DNA from: Litoditis marina
Taxonomy: Eukaryota; Nematoda; Chromadorea; Rhabditida; Rhabditidae
NCBI GenBank assembly: GCA_964036275.1
Contig: OZ038438.1
Span: 8,872,978 to 8,936,977, forward strand
Length of the DNA stretch: 64,000 nt
Direction of reading: 5' to 3'
The notes below the pieces were generated by a model. That model saw nothing but the letters and a program-made list of their open reading frames with translations. It did no database searches and was not told the DNA's origin. Of the stretch, positions 22,054-34,780 are shown piece after piece. Within the stretch, counting starts at the first letter, position 1. Each line of letters starts with the position of its first letter. Both the position numbers and the translations under genes were made by a program.

Positions 22054-24532
22054 GTCTTTCGTTGTAGACGTCTTTCGGCGTTCTAGGTTCCTGTTCGTTT
22101 TGCCGCCAGGTCTTCTGAAATAAAAACAATAATGGAACATACTATCTAGGTGGACTCTACGCATAAATACTCTAATGGACTATCCCACAACTCTATATTT
22201 TCTCTCTTTTCATTACTTTCTCTCTCTCTCTCTCCATCTCATCTATCCTTATTGCTCTCTCATATCTCCCCTTTATGCTCTCTCATATCTCCTATTATTG
22301 CTCTTTCGCATCTCTCCTTATTACTCTCACTCTCTCTCCCTTCTATGTACCCTCTACTCTTTTAACTCTCACTCTATTCTAACTCTCCTTATAAATCTAT
22401 GGGAAGGTTCAGGACAGCTTCTGCTTCAGAGGATTGAGTATCCGAGAGTTAGGTAGGACCGCGGTTGGAAACTAGATTCGACAGTAAGTAGTTCCTTATC
22501 AATCAAGTTATGAAAAATGAGAACGCGCCTCATGTAAAACACACGTAGCTGGGAGAAACTACTATAAAAGTGGGAAGATTAGAAGTGGTTGAGTACTCTT
22601 AGTCTGCCATCTGCCTAAAAAGGAACTGCTCCAAACTAGACACTACGTCATCCATCACTCCCTATTCCCACATTCCCTCTCTCTATCACTTCATATCCCA
22701 CATTTTCTCCACATCCCTCTATTACTCTATTTTTCCAGTTTTCACATCCCACTTTCATTTTGTCTCTCAGAGAAATTATGCGAGGGAAAACTACAGACTT
22801 ATGAAGATCAAGGGTTGAGAGAGAATCGGAAACAACGACGAAGCTATGGATAGATGAGATCAGTAAGGTTCTAACGTCGCCTAACCAGATTGTAGGACTA
22901 AATATAACAATTGATATATGTTAGTCTGAGTTAGGAAAAGATGACATCACGCGATAATACTTATAACGAATCCCATTCCCATTCCCGCCGAATACACCCT
23001 CATCTCTCTCTCGCTCCATATTTCACATGCTAACTCGTTATAATAGTGTGAAACATTAGCAGTATTGCAACCAACCTGCCAGCCCTCAATTCCACCGCCA
23101 AATTGTTCTTTTTGTGGCCGATCTTGATCATCTGCCGGGTTGTAATCGGGACCGTCTGGTTCTGCTGTCCTGCAAGAAAAAGTATATTTGACCTTCGAAC
23201 CACCCTGGATAAGACCCGATTATCAAACACACGCTATTGTAGTTATGGTTCAGCATAATATACTTATTTCGAATACAAGAGAGCAGAAACGGAGAGGGAA
23301 CGCTTTTTACAGAAATAGACATGTTTTTACCTAAAAAGTAGCCTGATATTGCCCCTCTCCAAAATTGTGAATATAAAAAAAGTGCCAGTAATTATACTGT
23401 ATTCAGTTAACTTGTTGCGCACCGGCATCACACTACAGACGTAACAGAAGAAAAACAAATTCAACATTTTTTTCAACGACTTGTAATTCTGGAATCTTCT
23501 TCTGGAGGAAGGTACAACAGTACAACTAACTAGTTCTTTGCCCGTTATATACCACATATCATCCAGCTCAGAATCAAATCGATGAAATACTGTGAATCGC
23601 CCTCTCTTCTAAGTGTGTTTTCGGTTTGAACCGAACAATTCAAAACACTAACATGAGAAGACGGAACTCTCAACACCGTATTTCCTAGACGGATATTAAT
23701 GTATTTCATCTAATGAATCAGCCAGGCCAGTTACCCACCTATGTTCCTTGTGCGATTCGTTGATCTAGTGTCCACGAGTCGATCGGTCGATTAGTGTCGC
23801 TCTTATTCGACCGACGTCACCTGGTCTCCAAATTCGGCCCGTACCACCAGCACCCCGAGGAGGCTGCAACACAACAGTGGTCTAATAAGTGAACTAAAAA
23901 TATGATTCTGACCTTACAGAATACAGAACCTTGCCGTTATATTAGATAGACCCTTGGAACCCCCTAAAATATCAGCAACCTGATTTATTTTTCTAAATAC
24001 TGTCGACTATTCGGACAACTTGACTGAAATATGAACTATCTGTGAATATAATTTTTCTTCACCACAATAACTATGGAGAAAATTGGACATTTCACACATA
24101 AGGTGTCCGTATGACCTCTTACAAGAAAAAGGAGAGAATAATTATTTAAAAAAATGTATATACCTTCGAGCGATTTATGGGGCTGCGAACTTTGGCGGAA
24201 CGATGGCTGTCTTTCTCCCAACTGTACCAACCTTGAGGACGAACTGAAGAAATAATATCTTATTTTTCGCGTCACACCGATGCTCTACAATAAAACAGCA
24301 ACACTTTTGAACTTACTGGCTTACTGCATACTTGAGTTAGAACAATTTAATAAAGGGTGAGTTCAACCTGCATTATATATTTGACTGTTCTCAAATATAA
24401 GTGTGTATGTTCGTTTCGCAAATGCTGTACAGAGAGGTGATAGTTTGAGAAATAAAAAGTTCAGCACTCACATGTCCAGCGAGAGGACACATCAACTTGA
24501 TATCGGGGCCCCTTTTTAGAATAGCACAAAAT
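22054..24532 (-). CDS. Unrecognised spliced gene carried within the MULE-like element
   Basis: Minus-strand exon-like segments with GT-AG borders: 24472-24532, 24164-24243, 23821-23863, about 23073-23172, and one beginning near 22117. Linked in phase they stay open through all junctions. One reading gives ...YQVDVSSRWTFRPQGWYS, SPINRSKPPRGAGGTGRIW and a basic, Gly/Arg/Gln-rich end. The first exon and start codon were not found. The segments have higher GC than the surrounding AT-rich element DNA. In the fourth and fifth segments a second frame is also open (containing GPDYNPADDQDRPQKEQFGG), so the frame is not certain. I recognise no domain. It may be a captured host gene fragment, a host gene interrupted by the element, or chance. 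Confidence 0.35.
22190..22390. repeat. CT-rich imperfect tandem repeat inside the MULE-like element
   Basis: Units of the type CTCTCATATCTCC with TATTGCTC spacers recur about every 26 bases on a pyrimidine-rich strand. A second CT-rich patch lies at 22670-22770. Confidence 0.6.
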
Positions 24533-25048
24533 CTGTAACGGAGTGGAAATGAAATAGGAATAAAAATAGCGGGATGTAACTGACAGAATGATTGGAGTGA
24601 ACAGATGAAAAAAGACTTAAAGTTTGAGAGAAGGGGTAAAATAGGAGGTAAGATTCTCGCAAAAACAATATTGGGCTTTTTTTTCGTTTTCCTTACAACT
24701 ACTTTTCAAATAGAACAATAAAAAGAGTCAATAAAAAAGCCAACCGTCACTTGGAGTGATTGGCAAAGTATGGTCGAAGAGTTCAATCGATGAACCGGCC
24801 CAGGTGATGCGCGGCGGCGCGCTTTGATGTATCGCGTAAACAAAGTGTGGACGGTCCGTGGACCAAAAAGTGGACGGTCCGTGGACGAAAGTTGGCTACT
24901 TTGGTGCACGGACCGTCCACCCCAGTGCCTGAGAATTGGAGATTTTGGAATTTTTGAAAAAAATACGCAAATTTGCGCTGGTGCGGTATTTTCAAATCGC
25001 GGTGCGGTATTTCACCCGGTGCGGTAGGTGCGGTAATTAGTAGGTCCC

Positions 25049-25689
25049 ACGGCCCTCACAATACCACTAAACGTTTTAATACGTACGTACGTGCGAGTAA
25101 CAAAAGGACCAAACCACATGAGGAAATGTCCGAACGTCAAATAAATATTGAAAAATTCATTCTCTTTCATTCATATAGGGCACAAAACAGATATTCATAA
25201 TTCAAATATTATTCCTAGTATAACCTGGACTTAGGGTAAAAATAACAACACAAAATGGTCATTTGGCTACATCAAATTCAATTTTACACAGGAGATAATT
25301 TGTACAGTATTTTAGCCAAAGCAGCAATTACAATTCGACAAGTAGTGCCGATATGTCGTAAGGTACAGTTGAGATTTCTAAAAAATACTTCAAAAAATAG
25401 GGATTTTTTTGGATCGATTCAAAATAGGCTTATGCTGAATGAGACGTGGAAGCATGGCTCGAATACGTAAAAAAAAAAGAGTTATATACACTGAAAACAT
25501 AATTTCCCTACACAAATATAAGTTACGGCATGCGATCAATATATGAACAAATGAAGAACAGAACGACCAGAAAAGTTTTAGATTTGGTTTATCACCGAAG
25601 AAAAATAAACATAAAATCATGCAATCCATATTATCGAAAGAAAACAATGCATGTCACCTTCTACAGAAAACATTGAAATACCACGTTAG
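25049..25689. other. Spacer between MULE-like element and BATH gene
   Basis: It begins with the right 9-bp target duplication ACGGCCCTC (25049-25057). The rest is AT-rich; no coding exon or clear repeat is seen. It includes the 3' flank of the minus-strand MATH-BTB gene. Confidence 0.5.
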
Positions 25690-28600
25690 TTAGTCCTTGA
25701 GAATTTTGAAAATTTTCTCCAATAAAGCAGCCTTTGTCGTATCTGACAAATTTTTGTATTCCTCGGTCATCTTCAAGTTCTTGATGTCACTCACAGTTTT
25801 GAGAGTTCTGATACAAGTATCCTGTAAAAAATGTAGAGATATAGACCAATCAGAAGTTTTCCACAAAATTGGAATATTGACGAATGCACTGAAGATCAAA
25901 AACAGCAACCAAACAACTTGGCGGTATTTTTCACATCTAGCTCTCCAAAACTAAACCATGAATTTACAAGAAAAAGAGTTGGGCTTTACAAATGACACAT
26001 GATAAAACAATCGCTAGAACAAAATATAGCATAGGAACGGAACTAAATGAACATACCTGTAGTTTTGCTAAACAATATTGATCTGCCCAGACGAGTTTGG
26101 TGACAACCGCTATGTCCTCCGTTTGCATCAAGAACTTTTCGCACTCGTTCACGACAAATTGAATTTCGAATTTATCCCCCAATTCGAGTAGGAACTCCAC
26201 ATTATCAGCTACAAAGAAAGCATTCGAAAAATCGACGTTTTACAAAAAGTTGACAAATTAATGTTCAGGGCACATATTAGGTCCTTCTACCTTGACATAA
26301 CTTAACAAGCTCTTTCATACAGGATACCTACAGGTGGAATTAAACAGGATCTAACTGAAATATTTAGCTCGAGAAAAAATCAGCACCCAGCATTCTAGAA
26401 CGTTTCATGGTGTAAATCAGCGACATTGGTAACTAAAATGTTCAAGCATTTCGTTGACTGAAATTTTGTTTCAGTTCGCAAAATTAGGTCCCCAAAACTC
26501 GAACCCGTTGATAAGAAAAATACTTTACTCGGTCTAAGGTGCCTACGAGCTCGACTAATGACAATCGAAGCTCTGATGTATGATACAAACATAATAATAA
26601 TAAAAGCGAGAAGATATCACGGAATGAACTACAAGTAACAACTCACTGGATATAGGTTTATGACTCGGGTACACGACATTCAATAATTCGATGAACTCTT
26701 CCAGAATGACATCCTCAACGTTGATTTCTTTCTTCTCCCGCTCGCTGAACTTCGAGAAAAACATAGCATAGAAAACCGGCGAGTATAATGACAGATACTG
26801 AAAGTAACTCATATTATCTCTCATTCATACCTCATTTTTAAGACTTTCAATATGAGGATTTAGAAAAGACACATGGCTCATGAGACTGATTCAACCTGGG
26901 CATATAGCGGACAATATAACAATATTCTCAAATAAGTGAATAACATACTTATTTGAGAATGTTTTTATATTGTCCGCTATATTGTCCGCTCTGATGCTTA
27001 TATTAGAACTAGTACTGGAAAATAAAATGAACACATAGCTCATACCGATTTTGAAACGTGCAGTTTGATACCATCAATTACAAGAACGGCATCGGCAGTA
27101 TACGGCTGTTGGGTCAAAAAGTCAAACCTCGGATTCTTCCTGAAAACACTCTATTTCTACGATTTCATTAGCAGAATCACAGGCATCAGGCAATAAGTAA
27201 AAGTTAAAATTCTGATACAAAGTTGAATAAAGTTAAAATTCTCACTCGTTTTTAGAACGAAACCACCATGATCTGTTTGTGTCATTAATCCACATAGAGG
27301 GTCTGCAAGAAATTAAACTAACCTCACTCCAACCACTTTCTGAACCGTGATTCTAGCTTCAACGACAACTCTATCGTTTTTGATATATCCCTTCTCCACG
27401 TTGAGGATGTCACTCCATTCCATGAACGACGGGAAACCCCAATTATTCGAATTGAAGTTGAACTTGTTGGTGAACTATAACAATTCAATTATATTACCCG
27501 TGATTAGTAAATACGGATGTTCTTTTAATAACTTATGATATGCAAATCATCCACCCATCTAGGAGAAACAAATGTAAAAAGTGATCAACAATATACCTGT
27601 CTAACGAAATGAGGAATTGAATCCGGTTTCTGCGACAATAGTCGAAACTCCACTACAGCGTCACAAGACCACAGAGTACTTTCGCTATCCGGGTTACAAT
27701 CAATATAAACAGAAAAGAATTTCACATGCGACGTTCGCTTCGTACATTCTGTCTTTGCCGCTAGTCGCCTGAAAGTTTTGGTATGAAGGTTATGGCAAAC
27801 ACTTATTTATGTGAAAAATCTCACATCTTATTATCGTGGTTCATGTTAAATTTGATGACAATAACCTCATCAGACGTGTACCTAGCCCGGTTAGCTGACC
27901 TGGGGGTCCTCCATTGCCTTTTCACGAACACACCCGAAAAAAAATCGAAACCGTGAATAGTTCATATTTTGATTACACGTGTCTTCTTCCCAAAAAAAAC
28001 ACGGCTAGTTTGAAAATGCAGAAACTGAAAATTCGAGAAAGATAACTCGCCAGGGCAAATTGGCGATGTAGTGGAACGATGTATTGACCTTAGCTCGTAG
28101 ATTCGACAAGGTGGGTATATTCAACTTGATAGAACCTTCAGTTTTACAATCTAGAAAGCAGAATCTTTGATCTCCAATACAAGTTTCCAATCCAATGACA
28201 ATAAAGATACTCCAGTAGAGTTGTCCGAATAGCAAAAAAAAAACCGGCTCCCGTATCGTCAACGGCGAATGGATTCTCACCATTTTTGAAGCAAAATATT
28301 AAAGTTTCACATATTTTAAATGAAACTTAGTTAACTAACAATGAATATTAATCTACTCACCCAATCTAGCTAGGGTAGTACAGGGTGATTCGTTCAGCGA
28401 TTTGCTGAACTCAGATCCACAATCGGAAGCACCGGATTTATCGTTATACTGATTTCCGGATTCGAATGTGTTCACTGACCCTGAAAAAGCATAGTTTAAC
28501 AATGCATTCCAAATTTGTATGTAATATTGCGAATACACCAACTACCGTCCGTGGCTGAGACGAACTATGAAAACATAATACCTGAGAAAAGTCGCTTGGG

Positions 28601-29031
28601 CGGGAGATGGTGGGACAACGATTCTGCCGCGACTTCGTATACCGGACTCTGTGATCTCTGGCACTAAAGAGAATTTCATTGAATACGTGAAAAATACGAA
28701 CAGTATGACATCGGCTGGTAACAACAACCACCTCCAAATTGATCACTCAACAACGAACCGCCATGTATTCCTCAGTCACAACACAATGGTTAGTTTGCTG
28801 CATAGTTGGTTCGTCATTCAAATGATAAATTTTCCAAAAATGTATTCCGGACTTCAGATATGCATGAGCGGCTCGGTTATACGGTGGTGATTGATTATCG
28901 GGTAGGCGCAAGACTATTGCAAAATAGTGAACTCATTTTTGTAATCGTAACAGATTTATGACCTGCATTCCGGAGCTTGATGACTGCTCTTCCACATTCC
29001 CACAATTGTCGGGTTCATTGTTATCTCCCAT
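25690..29031 (-). CDS. bath: MATH-BTB domain protein (BATH family)
   Basis: Eleven minus-strand exons: 28963-29031, 28582-28663, 28361-28480, 28051-28150, 27825-27881, 27597-27768, 27323-27474, 27046-27139, 26647-26797, 26057-26208 and 25690-25821. They sum to 1281 bases, about 426 residues. After a Ser-rich disordered start comes a MATH domain (ANLPW, CNPDSESTLWSC, NSNNWGFPSFMEWSDIL), then a BTB domain (ADAVLVIDGIKLHVSKS, SPVFYAMFFSKF, NVVYPSHKPI) and a short BACK-like helical tail ending FKILKD. BATH proteins such as MEL-26 are substrate adaptors of CUL-3 ubiquitin ligases: MATH binds the substrate, BTB binds the cullin. The family is greatly expanded in nematodes. Intron 4 needs a GC donor (TG/GCGAGT), and its acceptor may instead be at 27918, adding 12 codons in phase. 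Confidence 0.9.
26904..26980. repeat. Near-perfect 77-bp hairpin between BATH exons
   Basis: ATAGCGGACAATATAACAAT at the left pairs with the right end ATATTGTCCGCTAT, and ATTCTCAAATAAGT pairs exactly with ACTTATTTGAGAAT across a short GAATAACAT loop. It lies in the intron 26798-27045. A partial copy of ATTGTCCGCT follows directly. Confidence 0.8.
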
Positions 29032-30539
29032 AACACAAATTAATACAGAAGTCTGGAAGCTGAACAAAAACGAATATGACCAATAACTTGAAGCACCTTT
29101 AAAAACACTGAGAAGACGAACAATTACAGATGTACGTTAAATTCCAATCAACCACGATGAATGATACTTCTTACATCGCACATTATGGTTCGTTATAATA
29201 ACGGTTATCGGTAAGGTTCGGCTGGAATCGGTTCACTGGGAGATTGGTTCGATAAGGAAGGGAGTCCAGTTTTATGTCAGTTGCAGCAAAAACTTTCGAA
29301 AATAGCAAAATAATACATACTTCGGGTAAATAATTACATGTATTGAATAAATAGATAAAAATTGATTGATGTACTTGAAGCGCGCGTGTAATTGAAAATG
29401 TTGGGAATAGCAATATCCTACCGTATCTTATTGAATAAAAGTAATGCTTTCAACATATAAAAGAAAAAAAACGATATTAAAGATTAGAATAACTCTTAAT
29501 ACCAGTAAACAACCAATTGTTCAATAACTGACGAGGTATTTGAGGATATTGGTCCACATAATTGTCCTTCTTTAACCCCCCGCCCTCCCATGCAACGGAA
29601 ATCCTATTTGAAAAAAAAACTATAATTATCCTTGTATTTATTGGGGTAACTATAATTATCCTTGTATTTCAAACATCTAATCGCGCACAAACATGAGTGC
29701 GTTTACTCGAGTAAGTGCAAAAACCAGATAGCACTGCAAATAATATTCGAAAGATCGAATACACAACTATACAGATTTCGGCGACAATTTGAGAACTTGA
29801 CTTTCGTAGATAGGTTTTCAAACTATGCCTCCGGAACCAAAGCATATCAATTCGAAGGAACATACATTACGGGCTCTGCCTGAGAACCGATTTTTTTTCA
29901 TCACATCACAATTCATCATCACTTCCTCCTGGTCAATGATATTTGATCAGTCGGTTGTTTGGACCGGGACAATTCAGGCAACCAGGTTTGCATTGTTAGA
30001 AAATAGAGGAGTCGCTTTTGAAAAGTAACACGATTGTAGCTGTTACCCAAAAATGATTTTCAGCGATAACAAAAACCAGAACTGTCGACATACTGACAAT
30101 GGTTCCTTGAGACTTTGAGGGTTTACAAATACGTCCAACCAAGCTTCTCTTTTCTCAAAATGAAAACTAATTAGCAACCTTCGGGAAGAAACCTATTTTG
30201 ATCAGCTATATATTTTCAGTTAGTACGGAGACACTCAGGCTGAAACGATGTTTCACCAGTTCAGTTAGTTCTCTTCCATCGAAAGAAAACCATGTATTCT
30301 TCATTCGTAGGTTTCCCAGGCAGAAATGAAATGCAGACTCAACCGACAAAATACTAACGATCTAACGAATAATGATGAAATATGGATTTCATTCAACACC
30401 ACAACTATCTTCAAATATATATGGCATTTTTAATATCACAATCTTATTTCCATACATTTTTATCACCGGTAAATACCAGCTAAAACTTCTACAATTTAAT
30501 GAAACATCTATTTATTGAGGTCTAGTGTACAAAAACTGA
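29032..30539. other. Intergenic between OSCP 3' end and BATH start
   Basis: A direct repeat ACTATAATTATCCTTGTATT occurs at about 29620-29639 and again at 29649-29668. A TTTATT at 30511-30516 is a minus-strand AATAAA for OSCP, about 24 bases past its stop. A TTTTTGTTCAG acceptor-like site lies about 25 bases upstream of the BATH ATG on the minus strand. No further gene is evident. Confidence 0.5.
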
Positions 30540-33500
30540 TCAGACGGCGGCAGTGAGCACTTCCTTGTACTTCTTCATGCGAGATGCGATCGACAAATCG
30601 ACATACCTGAAATACTTAGTCAAGAACAATAACGCAATACAATCATAGTTAGCTGGCGAGAGCTCGATTTCTTTTGAATCAAGGAGGTGGGGTAAATTTC
30701 AAATAAAACTTACTTATCTCCAATCGTTACGACAAGTCCTCCAATAATTGATGGCTTTACGGTATAATTGACAGTCAGCTTCTGACCACTCTTCGCCATC
30801 TAAAAATGAATTGATTTCAAGGGTGGAGCTGAGATACCAACGCTATAGAGCTAGATGAGAAGGAGCAGGTATTTTAGGGAGTAAGGTTCTATTTAGAAAT
30901 GATATTTTAATGATCATCAATACACAAGGTCAACTGATCTTCATTAATTAGAAAACTGTAATAGCTTATGAGTTTTACTTAGACGGCGTAGATAACTATT
31001 AACTTGAAGGGATACTAGTGTTATACCAGGACAAGAAACACACGTCGCTTTCACAATGTCATTGAGAAGATTTCAATCTGATTTAATGCCTTCACACCTA
31101 CTCGAATTCGACGATTAAATACCGTTGAGTTGATTGAACAAGGGGTAAAAAAGTTCTTGATAAATAAAGACAAAAATTACCGGCTAATTTGGATTTTCAT
31201 TGACAAAAACTTTTTTTAGAACTGACTTTGTTGAGAGCGTCGCTGAGAGCCTGTTCATTCGATTTGCTCAAAGGTTCGGCGGAAGTGACCTGAAATGAGC
31301 GCGACAAATGAATGGGAAGAAGTATTCTATCACAACGAGCCCCTAATTGAAGAATTACTGGCTGCAGCTACATTCTTGGTAACGGTGACGCAACTATACA
31401 CTTATGAACGTGTGTTTCTCTATGGAACTTCGTTGAAAATACATTGCGCAGATAATTGAAAGGTTCAAGAATAAATACAGTTGAAATTTGATAACCAACA
31501 CAAATATAAATACCACTGAATTTTCAAATTGAATGCTCATATGAGGACTTTCGGCGCCACTTCGACACGATTATCGTGCCCAGATGGATCGAAGGGCGTG
31601 TCAAAATGATCGCTCTCGTAGGCTCTTAAAAGGCACAGTAACGTTGCGTGCGACAACTCGTCCCCGCTCGAAAATTGCTCAAATCGGCTCAACACTTCCA
31701 ATTAGTGACCAGGTTATATTTTATACTAGAGACTGAATACTAGTATACTAGACAATCTCAGCGATAGGAAACAATTAAAAATAAAAAGGATAGATCATAC
31801 TAGGCTATAATGTTTACAATTTTCATAAATTTACTGTTTTCTCTCAAATACGTCACAACTAAATTATCTTTTCGAATGGCACGACTAAATTAACTTTTCG
31901 AATAGCCAAAAGTTTTATAAAATGTAATTTCAGTTTATAGCTAGTTTTGTGATAAAAGGGACGAGTTGTCGCATACGCGACGCACGGAGGCGAGTTGTCC
32001 CGGAATCGGCTAGAAAGTGGACATGTCGCGCCGGTCTGCACCAGGAGCACACTGATGCGTAAGTTCGCCTGAGTTAAGCTGTCCCGCCAAGGCACACTAC
32101 AAACTTCCGGAACCAAATTTGGAGCAAGCCTGTAGCCCACCTGACCGAAATGATAGTTCAGAGCGCACCTCGATTACCCTGCGGAAAACAACGGCACATG
32201 AAGAACCACTACGCGAAGAGAGTCCCGCAACGGTATTTTATCAACTGAGAAAGTCGCTCACCTGCACGAAAAGTTCTCCTCGATGAGCTCGCATGATTGA
32301 TTCGTATGAAGAAACAACTGCCTCCAGTTTGTTAAGACGACCATTTTCCGCCAGCATGCCTAACAATAAATCAGAATATAATCAGAATGCAGAGTTTCAG
32401 AGGAGAACCTGGCAGAAAGCATGAACCATTTATTTCGAATACTTCACTCTAATTAACCAAGACGGAATCTTCTGTGACGGAGTGAATGCACACTTTAAGT
32501 GAACCCTATTCATCCGTAGGTAATTGATCTAATTCAACTATTAACTCAATAATCCAAAGGAAGTAAATAAATACGGGCGCACGAACCAGATTTTTGAGTA
32601 CGACAAAGCTTTGTCGCTTTGTGAATTTCTTTACTGTGGCCACAAAACAATGCGGTATTCTAACCACCGCTGGTAGTTTTCGGAAATGAAACGTGAACCC
32701 ACCTAGGAAATTTCCAGATTCGGTAGACAGTCCCATTTTCTGGGCAACAGCTTGAACAGCACTTTTCTTCTTCAGCGCCTTCAGAGTTGGGTCCAACACG
32801 AAGTCCTCAAAATACATGAGTGAAATTCCCATTCATTTTAAACAAAAATGAGAAGAGACATAAGAGATATGCGGGATGCGGTGACATCCACGAAAGTTAT
32901 ATGCCCTAGCCGTAGTGTTGCACGCTTTTGTTACGACCGATATCAACCTTTCCCATTCAATATTGTCAAAAGTTCCGATGATGACAACCAATTTACATTA
33001 TAATACAAATTTTCTTTGTGCGTTCTTCCGAGACAGGTTTCTATTTCTTTTTCCAAGTGCAAATCCTTTTCTTACAAGAAACTGATTAGGCACCGGTATG
33101 TTCTTATATATAACGAACGTATACAGGTGATGGTCTTCATCGGGAGTTTATTTGAGCCAAGATTTCAGTCTATTTTTTTATAATAAAATGGAAATATATG
33201 CTTGTGATGGTAGACTCGAGATTGTGCATAGTTTGATCGACTCTCATTGTGGGAATTAGTGAATAAAGCATATTTGAAAATACCTTGAACTGTTTGTTCT
33301 CCTGGTAGATGGTTCGAACGGCTTGAAGATCTTTATCTACTTGCTCAAGCTTGTTCTGCTTGTGAGCAGCAGAGTAGAGTGCAGCCGCATAACGTCCTTC
33401 GACACCATGGACCTGTCAGTCGAAATAATAGATCAGAGCCTTATTTAACACCCATTAAGACCTGATTCACGAACCTATTCAGAAACTCATGGAACAATAC

Positions 33501-33964
33501 TTGTTTCGCTGGTCAATTTATTGGTATGCGCTAGTTTACAGAAAATGAGAAACGGGAGCAACATGCAATTCACTCTCTGAAGGAAACCCTTATTTTGCTA
33601 AGCTAATGCATACAGAGTTGACTGTTGTGGTTTGGTCATCTTGGAAAACTGATTCAACCTCCGTAAATTATTGGAACTAATTTCAACTGGTGTATGACCC
33701 CTATTGTTTTCTAAATTTGAAAATTTGGTTCTTATTTGAATAGTTATGTCTGAGAGTCGAAACTGTTGAAAACACAGCAGAACACCTATTTAAAGGTCTC
33801 AAATAATTCATTTGTCTGTATGAGCTCACAAAATAGACGAGTGATATATTAGAAACGCCTTCTGCAAACCAATGTTGAGGAAATACCTGTACTGGTGTCT
33901 TGATCAATTGCCCGGACTGTGCGACAGCGCTGAGGGAGAAAGATCTCTTCAGCATTTGAGCCAT
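30540..33964 (-). CDS. atp-3: Mitochondrial ATP synthase subunit OSCP (ATP5PO)
   Basis: Seven minus-strand exons: 33887-33964, 33284-33412, 32703-32805, 32262-32359, 31227-31289, 30714-30799 and 30540-30606. They sum to 624 bases, 207 residues, the usual OSCP length. The protein sits on top of F1 and links it to the peripheral stalk of complex V in the inner mitochondrial membrane. The N-terminus, [20 protein letters not shown], is a basic amphipathic matrix-targeting peptide. Family blocks are [18 protein letters not shown], a lysine-rich helical region, LAENGRL, and the C-terminal [20 protein letters not shown], which is the delta/OSCP signature. The acceptor TATTTCAG directly abuts the ATG at 33964, so the mRNA is probably trans-spliced there; an in-frame upstream extension is therefore not expected to be translated. 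Confidence 0.97.
31650..31972. repeat. Inverted-repeat element in OSCP intron 4
   Basis: GCGACAACTCGTCCC at 31650-31664 is the exact reverse complement of 31958-31972. Further out, GAGTTGTCCC words resemble the ends of the FAAH intron element at 18106-18523, hinting at one family. Confidence 0.6.
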
Positions 33965-34780
33965 CTGAAATACTCGAACAACAACATTCGGCACTGATAG
34001 GTCGCCAAAAATATATTAAATACTAAATGAATAGAGAGCTAAATCAAACAAAAATGAATGATCCTGAGAAAGTCAATACAATTCACAATTATAAATAGCG
34101 ATAGGTTCGATAATTCCATAATTTATATATGATACAGACCACCATCATACAAACAATCACAATTCACAGCTTCGAAAACATGAAAACAATGACTCTTTAA
34201 AATATTACGCTATCTACGACCAACAATTCAACTCGAAACAGAACTACAATCCATTAGAAAATCACAATTCACAGCTTGGAAAACATGGAACCAGCCACTT
34301 TTTGAAATATTTCACATTTGCGACCACTGGGGAGACTGGATATTTGGCAAACGACCATAGGGTCTCGCCTGGAAAACTGCGCATCGACTCTCACTGAGGC
34401 CGATACGCAGTGAATATATTTGAATTTGGCTCTGAAACCAACTTTCTGTAATTATTTTCCTAAAATCTGTATTGAGAGAACGTTGTATCGATCTATCTTG
34501 TTGAAAGTTCGAGTTATAGATTTAAGGTAGCTATAGATGGCCTTACCATCATTCGATCTGAAGGAAATAATTATGTACCGCAGTAGTTTGTTTTTGTAGT
34601 TCATTTATTCCATTGAAGTATTATCTTTGTTATTCTGTGTAGTTGGCGGCTAAATGTGACTGCATAATATATCTGTAGTTGGTTTATTTTGTTTATTTTT
34701 AAATTTGTATGATGATGCAGCATGGTGATGTTTTTTTAATGTTACAGTTTTGTTACAGCCCCGCTCGACTAGGAAGAATA
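33965..34780. promoter_or_regulatory. Divergent intergenic region of OSCP and eS27 genes
   Basis: The two housekeeping genes face away from each other with 816 bases between start codons. On the plus side, TTTTGTTACAG ending at 34758 is a good trans-splice acceptor 22 bases upstream of the eS27 ATG. On the minus side the acceptor ends at 33965. A direct repeat (AATCACAATTCACAGCTT, then GAAAACATG) recurs near 34155 and 34260. No core promoter motif could be assigned. Confidence 0.5.

Larger units (their letters stand above)
20498..25048. mobile_element. MULE-like (Mutator) DNA element with long TIRs and enclosed exons
   Basis: The two ends are inverted copies beginning GGGACCTACTAATTACCGCA. 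They continue with reiterated ACCGCACC words, then GCGCAAATTTGCG, a T-rich stretch, CCAAAATCTCCAATT, GGCACTGG and GGACGGTCCGTG palindromes. The paired part spans 20498-20620 plus 21764-21860 on the left and 24840-25048 on the right. A 9-bp direct repeat flanks it. Long TIRs plus a 9-bp duplication are the marks of Mutator-like elements. No transposase is recognisable, so it appears non-autonomous. Subtracting the nested insertion, the original element was about 3.4 kb. Confidence 0.8.
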
